Below are positions 8,984 to 18,053 of a stretch of 64,000 nucleotides of DNA, piece after piece. The notes under the pieces are model-generated. The model had not been told where the DNA came from and searched no databases. It saw only the letters and a list, made by a program, of their open reading frames with translations. Both the position numbers and the translations under genes were made by a program. This DNA comes from JAJPKK01 sp963802745. GTDB taxonomy: Bacteria; Pseudomonadota; Alphaproteobacteria; Rhizobiales; Xanthobacteraceae. Numbering within the stretch: position 1 is the first letter of the stretch; every line of letters begins with the position of its first letter. Where the stretch lies: NCBI GenBank assembly GCA_963802745.1, contig CAWDKL010000071.1, positions 1 to 64,000 of the forward strand, given 5' to 3'.

Positions 8984-9057
8984 AGCCCGCATGAGCGAAG
9001 CGACATGCGGGAAAGGCCGTCCCGGATGTCGCGACCAGAAGGTCGCTCATCCGGGCT
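8984..9057. repeat. Palindromic repeat A, copy 2
   Basis: Terminal inverted repeats AGCCCGCATGAGCGA and TCGCTCATCCGGGCT enclose GGCCGTCCCGGATGTCGCGACC. This is the better of two copies (other at 7567-7637). I recall near-identical elements as common in Bradyrhizobium-type genomes; that is memory, not a search. The remainder of the gap 8884-9206 holds no gene. Confidence 0.7.
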
Positions 9058-9206
9058 GGTGTTGCCGCGGCTACGCGGCCACGGTCATCCGGTGAAGCTG
9101 CAATACCGCTTGCCTTGACGACATATCTCATGCTCAAAAGAACCCCACTTTGCCAATTACTGAACGGCAAAACGCTTCAGGACCTCTCGATTGAGGAGGG
9201 TGCTCG

Positions 9207-12200
9207 TTGGCGCGCGCAGTCAAACCCAAGCCGATCACGGCGCGCGAGCTCAATGAATTAATTGCGCAGGCCCGCGCGGACCGACGCACCTCGTTCAATC
9301 TGAGCCGTAACAACACCGGCGACGAGGGCGCCAAGGCGATCGCCGCGTCGCTGCCCGGCCTTACCTCGCTTAACCTGAGCGGTAACAACATCGGCCACGA
9401 GGGCGCCAAGGCGATCGCCGCATCGCTTCGCGGCCTTACCTCGCTCAACCTGTGGGACAACAATGTCGGCGACGAGGGCGTCAAGGCAATAGCTACGTCG
9501 CTGCCCGGCCTCATTTCGCTCGACCTCTCCAGCAACAAAATCGGTGACGAGGGCGCCAAGGCGATCGCCGCGTCGCTAGGCGGTCTCACCTCTCTCGAGC
9601 TGACCAACAACAACATCGGTGATGAGGGTGCCAAGGCGATCGCCGCATCGCTGGGCCGCCTCACCAAGCTCTACTTGGGCGACAACATTGGCGACGAAGG
9701 CGCGAAGGCGATCGCCGCGTCGCTGCCCGGCCTCACCTCGCTCTGTTTGTTCCGTAACGTTGGCTACAAGGGCGCCAAAGCGATCGCCGCATCGCTGGGA
9801 CGCCTCACCTCGCTCGTTCTATGCGGTAACATCGGCGCCGAGGGAGCCAAGGCTATCGCTGCGTCGCTGCGCGACCTCACCTCGCTCCACCTGACCCGTA
9901 CCAATATCGGCGACGAGGGCGCCAAGGCTATCGCTGCGTCGCTGCGCCACCTCACCTCGCTCCACCTGACGGGTAACAATATCGGCGACGAGGGCGCCAA
10001 GACGATCGCCGCGTCGCTGGGCCGCCTCACCTCGCTCAATCTGTGGGACAACAACATCGGCGATGAGAGTGCCAAGGCGATCGCCGCGTCGCTGGGCCGC
10101 CTCGCCTCGCTCGATCTGTGGGACAACGACATCGGCGATGAGGGTGCCAAGGCGATCGCCGCGTCGCTGGGCCGCCTCACCTCGCTCAATCTGTGGGACA
10201 ACAACATCGGCGACGAGGGCGCCAAGGCGATCGCCGCATCGTTGCCCGTCCTCACCCGGCTCGATTTGAACAATAACAACATCAGCGCCGAGGGTGCCAA
10301 GGCGATCCTTGATGCGTGGTCTTCGGAGCCGAAGAGCAATCGGCTCCGTTACCTCGATCTTAAAAGCAATGACAGGATCGGCGGCCTTTTGCCAAAGGAG
10401 GTTTTGGACACGACGGACGCGCAAGCCATTCTCGCTGCTTACCGTCGGTTTGCGGTTGCGCAACAGCAGCAAACCCTGCGGCCATTGAACGAAGTGAAGC
10501 TCCTGGTGGTCGGCAACGAGGCCGTGGGCAAGACATCGCTGCTTCGCTTTCTCATGACCAGGAGCGCCGCGGAACCCCAGTGAGACCAAGACCGCAGGCA
10601 TAGTTCGGCCCGAACAAATCGAGGTCACGCCGGATTGGTCGCCGCAGGGCTGCCAGGTTCGCCTCAATGTCTGGGATTTCGGCGGTCAGGAAATGATGCG
10701 CGGAACGCACCGGTTCTTTCTCACTGAGCGCAGCCTCTATCTTCTGGTGCTCGAAGATCGCTACGAGGACGATCGTCGTTCCGTCAACAATTGGGTAAAA
10801 ACGATCCGCAACCGCAGCAGCAACAGCCCGGTGATCATCGTAATCAACAAATCGGACGCCGGAAAGCGGCGCTTCCGTCTCGATGAAACCGGGCTGCAGG
10901 AAACCTATCCCCATATCGCCGCGTTCCTGCGCACGTCCTACAACCCGACGATTGGGCGAAAGAGAGCATCGCAGAGCTGCGCTTGAAGATCGTGAACATC
11001 ATCACTGCTAGCGACCATCTCAAACATATCCGCGACCCGATCCCCGATAATTGGCTGCAAATCAAAAATCGCGTAAGCGATTTGGCAAGGAAGCGCTCCG
11101 TGTTGGCGCACGCCGAGTTTATCGCTCTGTGCAAGTCCCGCGGCCGCGGTGTGGAGCCGGTTACGGACGAGAATGAACAACGCGCGCTGCTGCGCCTGCT
11201 CCATGACCTCGGCGTTGTCATCGCCCACGCTAGGAACGGGATGCACCGGCGGCTCGCCGCGAAATCAGTCTCCTCGATCCCAACTGGCTTACGGGCGCGA
11301 TCTATCGCGTTCTGGATAAAGCAAGCTCGGTGGATCAGGAAGGCGAGTTTCTCCGTCGCCAGCTTGGCGACTGGCCTGACCCGCAATTGTACCCTCCGGA
11401 AAGGCATGAATTCGTCCTGGATATGATGCAGACAAAGACGTCGGCCTTTGCTTCAGGCTGCCGGTCCCAAACGAACAGCGCTTTCTGGTTCCCGAGGCAT
11501 TGCCCGCCAGCCGGCGCTTTGTTGGCACTTGGCCCGAGGAACGTGCTGTTTCGCTACACGTACAAATATCTGCCGCCGAGCCTCATCCCGCGATTTATCG
11601 TGCAATCCCACCGATACCTGACAGCGGAAAAAGCGCGGTGGCGGACCGGGGTCGTTCTCAAGGTGCGCGATTGCGAGGTGCTGATTCTCGCCGACCGCGA
11701 CCGGCAACGCATCGACATTCAGGTGGCCGGTGCGCCTGCGCTTCGCCGCGCTGCCCTCAATGTCGTGCTCGATCATCTGGAGGCCGTGCATGACCTGAAC
11801 CCGGAAGCCGGACCGGACGCCGTCGTTCCGCTTCCGGATAAGCCCGAGGTCCACGTCAGCTACAGGCACTTGCTGAATTTAGAAGAAAAAAAGGTCCCGA
11901 CGCATTTTCCCGACGGCGCCGATCGCGAATATCTGGTCGCCGAGCTCTTGGATGGGGTCCGGCGCGAGCAACAGGACAAGTATGCGAACGATAGGGATGG
12001 TTCACGCGCGAAGATCCATCCTCATTTCGATATCACGGCAGAAACTGTTTCCATTACGGCCGGAGACCAATCACCGATTGGGGTCAATAAAGTGCAGGGA
12101 GGAACCGCCGTGCAACCGGTGACGCCGCAGGAGCAAAATCGGCATCTCTACACGCTGCTCGCTTGGGGAAGCGGCATGTTATTCCTCGTCGCATTGCTAG

Positions 12201-12409
12201 CGATCTCACTGATTTGGCCCGATCCGACACCTTTCCAACTTCGCGTGCAAGTGTCGATCTTGGCTTTGGCGGCCGCCGGCTTTGCGACCGTGATCAGCGG
12301 CCTCCTGAACATCACGACCCATCTTGGAAGGCAGGTCGTGATTGGCGCCACCGGAGCATTGGCTGTCCTCGTCCTATTCTATCTCTGGAATCCAGCGGTG
12401 CTGCAATAG
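9207..12409 (+). pseudogene. LRR-Roc-COR (Roco) protein with C-terminal membrane segments, frameshifted
   Basis: The start is a TTG eight bases after a GGAGG site. Fourteen leucine-rich repeats come first, then the Roc GTPase: P-loop GNEAVGKTSLL near 10513, DFGGQEMM near 10677 and NKSD near 10846. The frame breaks near 10565, 10955 and 11260, and a local double shift affects 11437-11545. Read through these, the COR domain follows (LLDPNWLTGAIYRVLD, LVPEALPASRRFVGTWPEE, YLPPSLIPRFIV). The end (about 12150-12400) holds three hydrophobic helices. Roco proteins are large GTPase switches; the sensor-switch-membrane layout resembles bacterial defence or signalling NLR-like proteins, which is inference. 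As given, only fragments can be translated. Confidence 0.8.
9288..10320 (+). repeat. In-frame tandem leucine-rich repeat array (14 units)
   Basis: Fourteen units of the pattern TSLNLxxNNIGDEGAKAIAA then SLxxL, with a period of 75 bases; units 6-8 are one codon shorter (72 bases). Consensus positions match ribonuclease-inhibitor-like LRRs. Units 11 and 13 (starting near 10020 and 10170) are almost identical at DNA level, which points to recent unit exchange. Confidence 0.85.
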
Positions 12410-12637
12410 CTTGCTTGCCCCTTGCGCGACCCACCACCTCCCACCATGCCCAGGTGACAGCATTTTGTTCTGGACAAGATCGGAAACGGCCTCTATGATA
12501 GGTAGGTTATTTCGACAACGCTGACCACCGGTGGCGGTGGCCGGAGTGGTGGAGCTTGCCATGTCATCCTGGCATTCACGGCGGCGTGTCACGAGCAACG
12601 GTGGCGGAAGCGGACGAAGCGCAACCGTCTTGCCTGA

Positions 12638-12830
12638 CGAATTCCCTGATCGGCAGACGAAATTCCCTGTTCCGGCCGTTCAGCGAATTGATCCGCAACA
12701 CATCGCAATTGCTACACAAACTGGAATGGACGACCGGCCGGAGTGCGAAAAAATGTGAGTTTCCCTGTTATTTTCCCCGCTGTGAGGGAAAATGCGGGTC
12801 CTGTGATTCCCTGATTGGCTTGCGTAGGAT
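12638..12830. repeat. ATTCCCTG-type repeat region
   Basis: Several copies of (A/T)TTCCCTG occur here with GC-poor spacers, plus a short hairpin TTTTCCC...GGGAAAA around 12770. Short open frames in it (for example 12556-12837) look like decayed versions of a repeat-associated hypothetical protein rather than a gene. The stretch 12410-12637 shows nothing else. Confidence 0.35.
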
Positions 12831-12850
12831 AGCTTGAGTTGTGACTCTCG

Positions 12851-12955
12851 TCCGTCATTCCGGGGCGCCACGAAGTGGCGAGCCCGGAATCCATGCACAC
12901 AGACCGGGGCTATGGGTTCCGGGTTCGCCACTTCGTGGAGCCCCGGAATGACGGA
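12851..12955. repeat. Inverted repeat B, copy 1
   Basis: The ends TCCGTCATTCCGGGGC and GCCCCGGAATGACGGA are exact reverse complements. Inside, GGCGCCACGAAGTGGCGAGC is mirrored by GTTCGCCACTTCGTGGAGCC. A related copy lies at 52851-52953, and both are followed by CATATGATT. It lies just beyond the 3' end of the GMC oxidoreductase gene and could act as a terminator. Confidence 0.75.
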
Positions 12956-12992
12956 CCATATGATTGGTCCGTCAAAAATACGGGCTGAGAAC

Positions 12993-14574
12993 CTACCCCG
13001 CCACGGATCGCCAATTCTCCGCCAAATTCTCCGCCCCCCGCAGCGACAGCGCAAAGATCGTATAGGTCGGGTTCGACGCGCCCGCGGTGGCGAAAATCCC
13101 CGGACCCGGCCACATACAAATTGGGGATTTCGTGGGTCTGGCCGAAACTGTTGACCACCGAATTTGCCGCGCCGGTGCCCATGATGGTGCCGCCCATCAG
13201 GTGGATGGTCGGCTGCACGGCGCGGCCCTGCCACACTTCCTTGGCGTCGGTGGCGCGCGCGATTTTTACGCCCTCCTCGAAATTGGCGTTCCACAGCGCG
13301 GCGTCGTTGTCGTCGTAACTGTGGATGATGCGGCCGAGCGGCATGCCGAACTCGTCCTTCTCGGCCGCCAGTTCCAGGCGGTTTTCGATCTTGGGCTGCT
13401 CCTCGCCGAACGCCGTGATGCGGGTGAGGTTTTTCACCGCGCGTTTCATGAAGGCCTGCAGCTCCGCGCCAAAAAGTTCCGGGCGGCTGTTGGCGACGCC
13501 GCCGAGCCCGCTGACTTTGCTGGCGAAGCCGGCGACGATGAAGGTGGAGCCGAAGGCACCCGCATGGGCGGTCTTGCCGTAGCGCTCGTAGGACATGTAC
13601 TGGGCGCCGATGGTGCCCATGTGGGTTTCCACGTCCTCGTCGAACATCGCGTTCGTGCCCGAGGCGAAGTGGGTCATAATGTATTTGCCGACCAGGCCGT
13701 TGCGGTTGGCGAGGCCCTTGTCGTGGCGGCCGGTGGCCGAGTTCAGCATCAGCCGCGCATTCTGCGCCGCCCAGGCGGAGAGCACCACCACGTCGGCGGG
13801 CTGCACCTGCTTCTCGCCATTGCGGTCGACATACTCGACGCCCGTCACCTTGTTGCCGGAGGCGTCGGTGAGCACGCGGGTGACCGTGCTCCACGCCCGC
13901 ACCTCGGCGCCGGCCTTGCGGGCGTCCGTGAGGTACGTCACCAGCGGATTGGCGAGCGCCCCGATCGGGCAGCCGACATGGCACCAGCCGTCATAGATGC
14001 AGGCCGGGCGGCCCTTGAACTCGGTCGAGTTCATGCCGACCGCGGCCGGCACCATGCGGATGCCGTTGGCGGCAAAGCCTTTCAGCCAGACCTCGCCGTT
14101 GCGAAAAGTCTTCATCGGCGGCATCGGATAGGGCTGGCCCTTCGGCCGCCAAACCTCCTCGGCCGCGGCATCGCCCGACACCCCGATCTCGTGGGCGACC
14201 TTGTCGTACCAGGGCGCCACATCGTCGTAGGAGATCGGCCAGTCGTGGGCGCGGCCGTGCTCGCTCTTGATGCGGAAATCGTTCGGCAGCAGGCGGGGGA
14301 AATTGGCGTAATAGTGCAGCGCCGCGCCGCCGACGCCCCAGCCGGCCTGGGCGCCCATGCTGACGGGATGCTTGCCGTCGAGGATGAAGGGCGCGCCCGC
14401 CGGCTTGATGCGGCGGCCCCAGATGTCGGACGAAATGAGATCCGAGGTGTGCCAGTCCGGACCGTTGTCCATGACGACGACCTTCTTGCCGGCCTTGGCC
14501 AGCACCGCCGCATAGACCGAGCCGGAGGCGCCGGCGCCGACGATGACGACGTCAACTTTTTCCTGTGTAGCCAT
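12993..14574 (-). CDS. GMC-type dehydrogenase large subunit (gluconate 2-dehydrogenase-like)
   Basis: A flavoprotein of about 527 residues. The FAD-binding motif VIVGAGASGS is at residues 10-19, and WGVGGAALHYYANFPR is the second FAD contact. No signal peptide is present, so export would rely on the Tat-signal partner encoded directly upstream (TGA, two bases, then ATG). As read, the frame runs to 12910 with an unrelated tail. One extra base in the run at 13105-13107 explains this: removing it gives the conserved family ending AGPGIFATAGASNPTYTIFA and a stop at 12993. It probably oxidises a sugar or sugar acid and passes electrons to a cytochrome c. Confidence 0.8.
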
Positions 14575-14577
14575 GGG

Positions 14578-15138
14578 TCACCACCTCCGGTCGGGCGCGA
14601 TGTGCGGCATGTAGGGCACGCCGAGCCGCTCGTAGCCTTCCATGGTGCCGTAGACCACGTCGACCGCATCGCTCCTCAGCACCAGATAGACGAAACCGCC
14701 GGCCGGGCCCTGCCAGCCGTCGATCTTGTTCTGCCGCATCGCATCGACGAGATCGTGCTGGTCGCCCGCCGCGAGCGCCGCGAACCGGCGTCCGCCGCGC
14801 GCTTGCGCTGCCTTATCGACCGCCGCGATGGCGGCGCGGTAGAAATTGATGAACGGCGGGCGCACATTGAGCTGGCGCGCTTCAAGCAGCGCCTCGCCGG
14901 GCGGCACCGCCACCTGCTGGTCGATGAAATGCGCGACGCCCGCTTGCCGCGCTCCCGGCACCAGGGTTTCCCCCAGGGCCTCGAGGGCCTCGGCCTCGAT
15001 GGCCTTCAGCAGGCGGAACGGCACCCCTTGGGCGCGCGCCTGGCCGGGCGTCATCATCACGCTGGCATCGCCGACCGTGAAGGCAAGCAGGCCCATTCCG
15101 GCGCCTTTGAGAAAGACGCGCCGCTCCATGGCGTCCAT
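14578..15138 (-). CDS. Gluconate 2-dehydrogenase subunit 3 family protein (Tat signal)
   Basis: A 186-residue small subunit. It begins MDAMERRVFLKGAGMGLLAF, a twin-arginine-type signal, followed by the family body (ETLVPGARQAGVAHFIDQQV...GWQGPAGGFVYLVLRSDAVDVVYG). In characterised enzymes this subunit guides the folded flavin subunit through the Tat system. The start has a perfect GGAGGA site five bases away. It forms a tight operon with the GMC subunit; a di-haem cytochrome third subunit is not present, although a single-haem cytochrome c gene lies 2 kb away. Confidence 0.85.
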   Translation of the reverse strand: MDAMERRVFLKGAGMGLLAFTVGDASVMMTPGQARAQGVPFRLLKAIEAEALEALGETLVPGARQAGVAHFIDQQVAVPPGEALLEARQLNVRPPFINFYRAAIAAVDKAAQARGGRRFAALAAGDQHDLVDAMRQNKIDGWQGPAGGFVYLVLRSDAVDVVYGTMEGYERLGVPYMPHIAPDRRW

Positions 15139-15296
15139 GGGGTTCCTCCGTGGTGGGGCCGGCGCGGAAAGCGCCAGCCGATGGAATTTTCGTCGCGCGA
15201 GTGAACGATAAAGGCGGAGCGGAATCAAGCGATTGGCGCGGGGGCGCAAGGAGGCGCGAAATGATTTCCACGGCGAGATGCGGTAGAAAGCATCCC

Positions 15297-15527
15297 ATGA
15301 CGAAGATCCTTGACCAAGCCATCGCCAAGGCGCGGGCACTCTCCGAGGAAGATCAGGACGCGCTGGGAGCCGTGATGCTCTCGCTCGCCAAGGAATGGCC
15401 GGCCGCGGTCACGGATAACGACGCCGAGACCTGTGCGGCGATCCGCGAGGGGCTCGCCCAGGCCAAGCGCGGTGAATTCGTGCCGGATGAAGATATCCAA
15501 GCGCTGTGGAAACGCTACGGTCTATGA
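15297..15527 (+). CDS. Antitoxin of a ParE/RelE-type pair
   Basis: A 76-residue acidic protein: MTKILDQAIAKARALSEEDQ, then a helix, then IREGLAQAKRGEFVPDEDIQ near the C-terminus. This pattern (a small helical protein ending GEFVPDEDIxALWKR) is common in antitoxins placed before ParE/RelE toxins. Its stop codon overlaps the toxin start (ATGA). The toxin is interrupted by a mobile element, so this antitoxin is now probably an orphan. The subfamily assignment rests on context and general pattern. Confidence 0.7.
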   Translation: MTKILDQAIAKARALSEEDQDALGAVMLSLAKEWPAAVTDNDAETCAAIREGLAQAKRGEFVPDEDIQALWKRYGL

Positions 15528-15970
15528 GGGTTCGCTATACGCCGCAGGCGAGCGGAGATTTGGCTGCAATTCTCCGGTATCTCAACGAACACAGTCCGCA
15601 AGGCCTGCGGAACGTTAGACCGGATTCCGGTCAGGTCGGAACACCTGGGAGTCATGGCCGGGCTTGTCCCGGCCATCCATGTCTTCCTTGCAGAGCTGCC
15701 GCAAGTAAGACGTGGATTCCCGCGACGAGCGCGGGCATGACGCCGAGAGGGTGATTCGATCCGATCGAAATCCGGTCTAAGCGCGCCATCGACAACATCG
15801 AACGTCTGATAGGTCAATACCCGCAAGCGGGACGCATGCATAAGGGAACCGGAACACGCGTACTTCTGGCGGGACGGTACCCATATCTTGTCTATTGGAC
15901 GATCGAGGCCGGCGAAGCTTGGATCGTTCACATCCGCGATGGACGGCGCAAGCCTTGGCGAGGCAATTGA
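15524..15970 (+). pseudogene. ParE/RelE-type toxin split by a miniature transposable element
   Basis: The first part reads MRVRYTPQASGDLAAILRYL then NEHSPQGLRNV. The sequence then enters the inserted element and stops at 15754. After the element the same gene resumes: KRAIDNIERLIGQYPQAGRM, then LLAGRYPYLVYWTIEAGEAW and IVHIRDGRRKPW. Removing the 162 inserted bases joins V and K in frame and gives a 94-residue protein, the normal size of ParE/RelE toxins. Apart from the insertion, the coding sequence looks undamaged, so the event may be fairly recent. It overlaps the antitoxin gene by four bases. Confidence 0.85.
15616..15779. mobile_element. 160-bp MITE-like element with TA target duplication
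   Basis: The element starts GACCGGATTCCGG and ends CCGGATTTCGATCGG read from the other side, an imperfect terminal inverted repeat, and is bounded by TA on both sides (15616-15617 and 15778-15779). An internal palindrome surrounds GGCCGGGCTTGTCCCGGCC. No coding capacity is present. The TA duplication and size fit a non-autonomous IS630/Tc1-mariner-type element. A second full copy lies at 26233-26394, and left-end relics at 36206 and 43659. Confidence 0.85.
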
Positions 15971-16062
15971 TTTGCGGTGCAGCCGCGTAGGATGGACCGA
16001 GCCCTTGCGTCTTCTATCGCAGAAAAGAACGGTGAGCCGCCACCGGATTCGGCCTTGACCCC

Positions 16063-16080
16063 ATACCGACTAGTCGGTAT
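16063..16080. promoter_or_regulatory. TetR-type operator palindrome
   Basis: ATACCGACTAGTCGGTAT is a perfect 18-base palindrome 12 bases before the presumed TetR start. The half-site ACCGAC is typical of TetR/AcrR operators. It most likely mediates autorepression of the TetR gene and its downstream partner. Confidence 0.75.
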
Positions 16081-16091
16081 GTCGTGCGCCG

Positions 16092-16725
16092 ATGGCAACC
16101 CAAGCGCACCATGAATCGAAAGCCAAGCTGCTTGAACGCGGCGCTGAACGTGATCCGCGCCAAGGGCTACGCGGCGACGACCGTCGATGACATCTGCCAT
16201 GCGGCGGGGGTCACCAAGGGGAGCTTCTTCCATCACTTCAAAAGCAAGGACGAGCTCGCGCTGTCCGCCGCGGCCTATTGGGGCGAGATGACCGAAGGTT
16301 TTTTTGCTTCCGCACCGTACCATCAGTTGGAAGACCCGTTGCAGCGCCTTCTCGGCTACGTCGATTTTCGCGCGGAGATTTTACGGGGCGACTTGCCCGA
16401 CTACACTTGCCTGCTTGGCACGCTGGTGCAGGAAATCTACGCGACGCATCCCGACATTCGCGCCGCTTGCGACCAGGGCATGTCAACGCACATCGCCATT
16501 TTGACGCGCGATATCGAGGCCGCAAAACAGCTTTACGCGCCCGGCGCGCCATGGAGCGCCGCCAGCGTCGGCTACTTCATTCAATCGGTTTTGCAGGGCG
16601 CGTTCATCTTCGCCAAAGCCAAGCAAGGTCCCGAGGTGGTGCGCGAGAGTCTCGCGCATTTGCGGCGCTATCTGGGGCTGATCTTCAACCAGCCGCGCAA
16701 CACCAAGCGAAAGGAAAAGCCATGA
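16092..16725 (+). CDS. TetR/AcrR-family repressor (frameshift near the N-terminus)
   Basis: A repressor of about 210 residues. The HTH is plain: ALNVIRAKGYAATTVDDICH then AAGVTKGSFFHHFKSKDEL. The C-terminal ligand-binding region ends ...ESLAHLRRYLGLIF. The best start, ATG at 16092, reads MATQAHHESKAKLL and then leaves the HTH frame: the doubled A at 16135-16136 must lose one base to give LLNAALNVIRAKG. Without that correction the first usable start is ATG 16111, with an atypical N-terminus. The operator lies directly upstream, and the stop overlaps the next gene by four bases (ATGA). Confidence 0.8.
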
Positions 16726-17082
16726 CCGACCAGCAAACAAAGAAGTTCATCGCCTTGTATCTCGTGCCGGCCTCCGTGATGGCGGATTGGGCGAAGACCG
16801 ACCCTGAAATCCGGACAGCCGAGGAGCAGAAAATGCAGGCCGAATGGGGCCGATGGATGCACGACCATGCCGGAATGATCTCGGACACCGGCGCGGGCGG
16901 CAAAACCAAGCGCGTTACGGCAAGCGGCGTTTCCGACACCAAGAACGATATCATTATGTACTCGTTCGTGGAGGCCGAATCACACGAAGCCGCTGCGAAG
17001 GTCTTTGAAAACCATCCCCACTTGCAGAATTCCGCAATCATCCATCGAGGTCATGTACGTCAGGCCGATAAGCGGAATGTAA
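16722..17082 (+). CDS. YCII-related (YciI-like/DGPF-type) small protein
   Basis: A protein of about 119 residues translated with the TetR gene (ATGA overlap). The body (MTDQQTKKFIALYLVPASVM, WGRWMHDHAGMISDTGAG, DIIMYSFVEAESHEAAAKVF) fits the ferredoxin-like YCII fold. As read, the C-terminus is atypical and runs to 17147. Removing one A from the pair at 17028-17029 gives the expected ending IEVMYVRPI and a stop at 17082. It is probably the regulated partner of the TetR repressor; its chemistry is unknown. Confidence 0.65.
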
Positions 17083-17180
17083 CGCCCTATCCACCGAGGA
17101 ATGGCAGAAATCCATGGGCAGACTTTTTACACTTGTCGGCTTCTTGAAGGCACTCGCGGAGAAATAGCGGTACAGCCCTC

Positions 17181-17260
17181 AGGGCGGATTAGCGCAGCGT
17201 AATCCCTCGTCTTACTTGCAGAGCAGCCGCGGCGGGTTACGCCTTCGGCTGACCCGCCCT
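17181..17260. repeat. Palindromic intergenic repeat (GGGCGGATTAGCG type)
   Basis: AGGGCGGATTAGCGCAGCGTAA at the left is mirrored by TTACGCCTTCGGCTGACCC then GCCCT at the right, forming a long imperfect hairpin. It lies between two convergent genes and may serve as a bidirectional terminator. It is the only copy in the window. Confidence 0.55.
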
Positions 17261-17335
17261 ACACATCACCCGCATGGCTGCGGCTAGGGTGAGCTACGCC
17301 GACCATGCCGCGCTCGCATCGTCCCGCGACGCCCG

Positions 17336-17845
17336 CTATTTCCCGACCATCTTCGCCAGCAGATAGTCCACCAGCGCCTCGACCTCGGCGGCGCTCAGCA
17401 CCGGCGTCACGGTGGTGCCGTCCGGCGGCGCGGTAAAGCCGTAGCACGGGCGTTCCGCATAGGCGCCGTCGAGCCACGCCGGCATCGCGGTGCCGGGCAG
17501 GCCGCAACTGACGGTTTCCACCAAGCCAGCGCGGTCGAGCCTGGTCTTGCGCAAGCTGGGGCCGGCGGGAAATTCGCCGCCCGAGCCGCCTTCGCCGTCG
17601 GCGCCGTGGCATTGCAGGCAGCCGGCCTTGTCCCAAGCATCCTCGCCGGCTGCCAGCCGCGCTGCATCCTGGGCGAAGCCGGCCGTGGCAGCGAGCACCG
17701 CGGCGGCCGTGCCGCAGGCGACGCGGAGCATGAAGGAGCCGGCAGGCTGGCGCGATCGCCCCGGACCACGCCGTTGGTGCTTCCCGTGGTGCATCTCTTG
17801 GGGCATCTCTTGCGGCATCGGCCCCGCAATGTTCGATCCTGCCAT
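17336..17845 (-). CDS. Cytochrome c family protein (class I, single haem)
   Basis: A 169-residue protein with an unusually long N-terminal leader rich in Met, Gln, His and Arg, then a hydrophobic segment (about 42-57, ending GFAQD). One haem site CLQCH is at residues 76-80, and a Met ligand is likely in PGTAMPAWL. The start at 17845 has a clear GGAGGA site; an internal ATG at 17731 lacks one. It is divergent from the Tat flavoprotein gene 210 bases away and could accept its electrons in the periplasm. It is close to, but not in, the GMC dehydrogenase operon. Confidence 0.8.
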   Translation of the reverse strand: MAGSNIAGPMPQEMPQEMHHGKHQRRGPGRSRQPAGSFMLRVACGTAAAVLAATAGFAQDAARLAAGEDAWDKAGCLQCHGADGEGGSGGEFPAGPSLRKTRLDRAGLVETVSCGLPGTAMPAWLDGAYAERPCYGFTAPPDGTTVTPVLSAAEVEALVDYLLAKMVGK

Positions 17846-18053
17846 AATCTCCTCCGCGCCATGCGGGCTGCCGCTTCGCGGGCGCCGCCGCATCTTCCAT
17901 GAACCGGCCGGCCGGATCGCGTCAATCCGGCCGTCCCGGCGCGCTCCACCGGCACGGCCGCGCATCACGCGATTGACCCCCGATCGGCGTGCCCATAACC
18001 TGCGCTGCCTGCGTCGGCATTTCGCCACGACGGGCCGCCAGGGGAGAGCAAAC

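Noticed and set aside
9288..10320. Regular 75-base repeats that could suggest a CRISPR array
   Set aside because: The repeats have no unique spacers, keep one open frame and encode leucine-rich repeats.
10563..11545. Programmed ribosomal frameshifting in the Roco gene
   Set aside because: Breaks are several, in both directions, and lack slippery heptamers with downstream structures; the same kind of break hits unrelated genes.
13087..15204. A 705-codon plus-strand open frame
   Set aside because: Antisense to the GMC dehydrogenase and its small subunit, which carry clear family motifs, Tat signal and ribosome sites.
17181..17260. A small RNA gene between the YCII and cytochrome genes
   Set aside because: The hairpin is a repeat-type palindrome between convergent genes with no promoter-like boxes; a repeat or terminator is enough to explain it.
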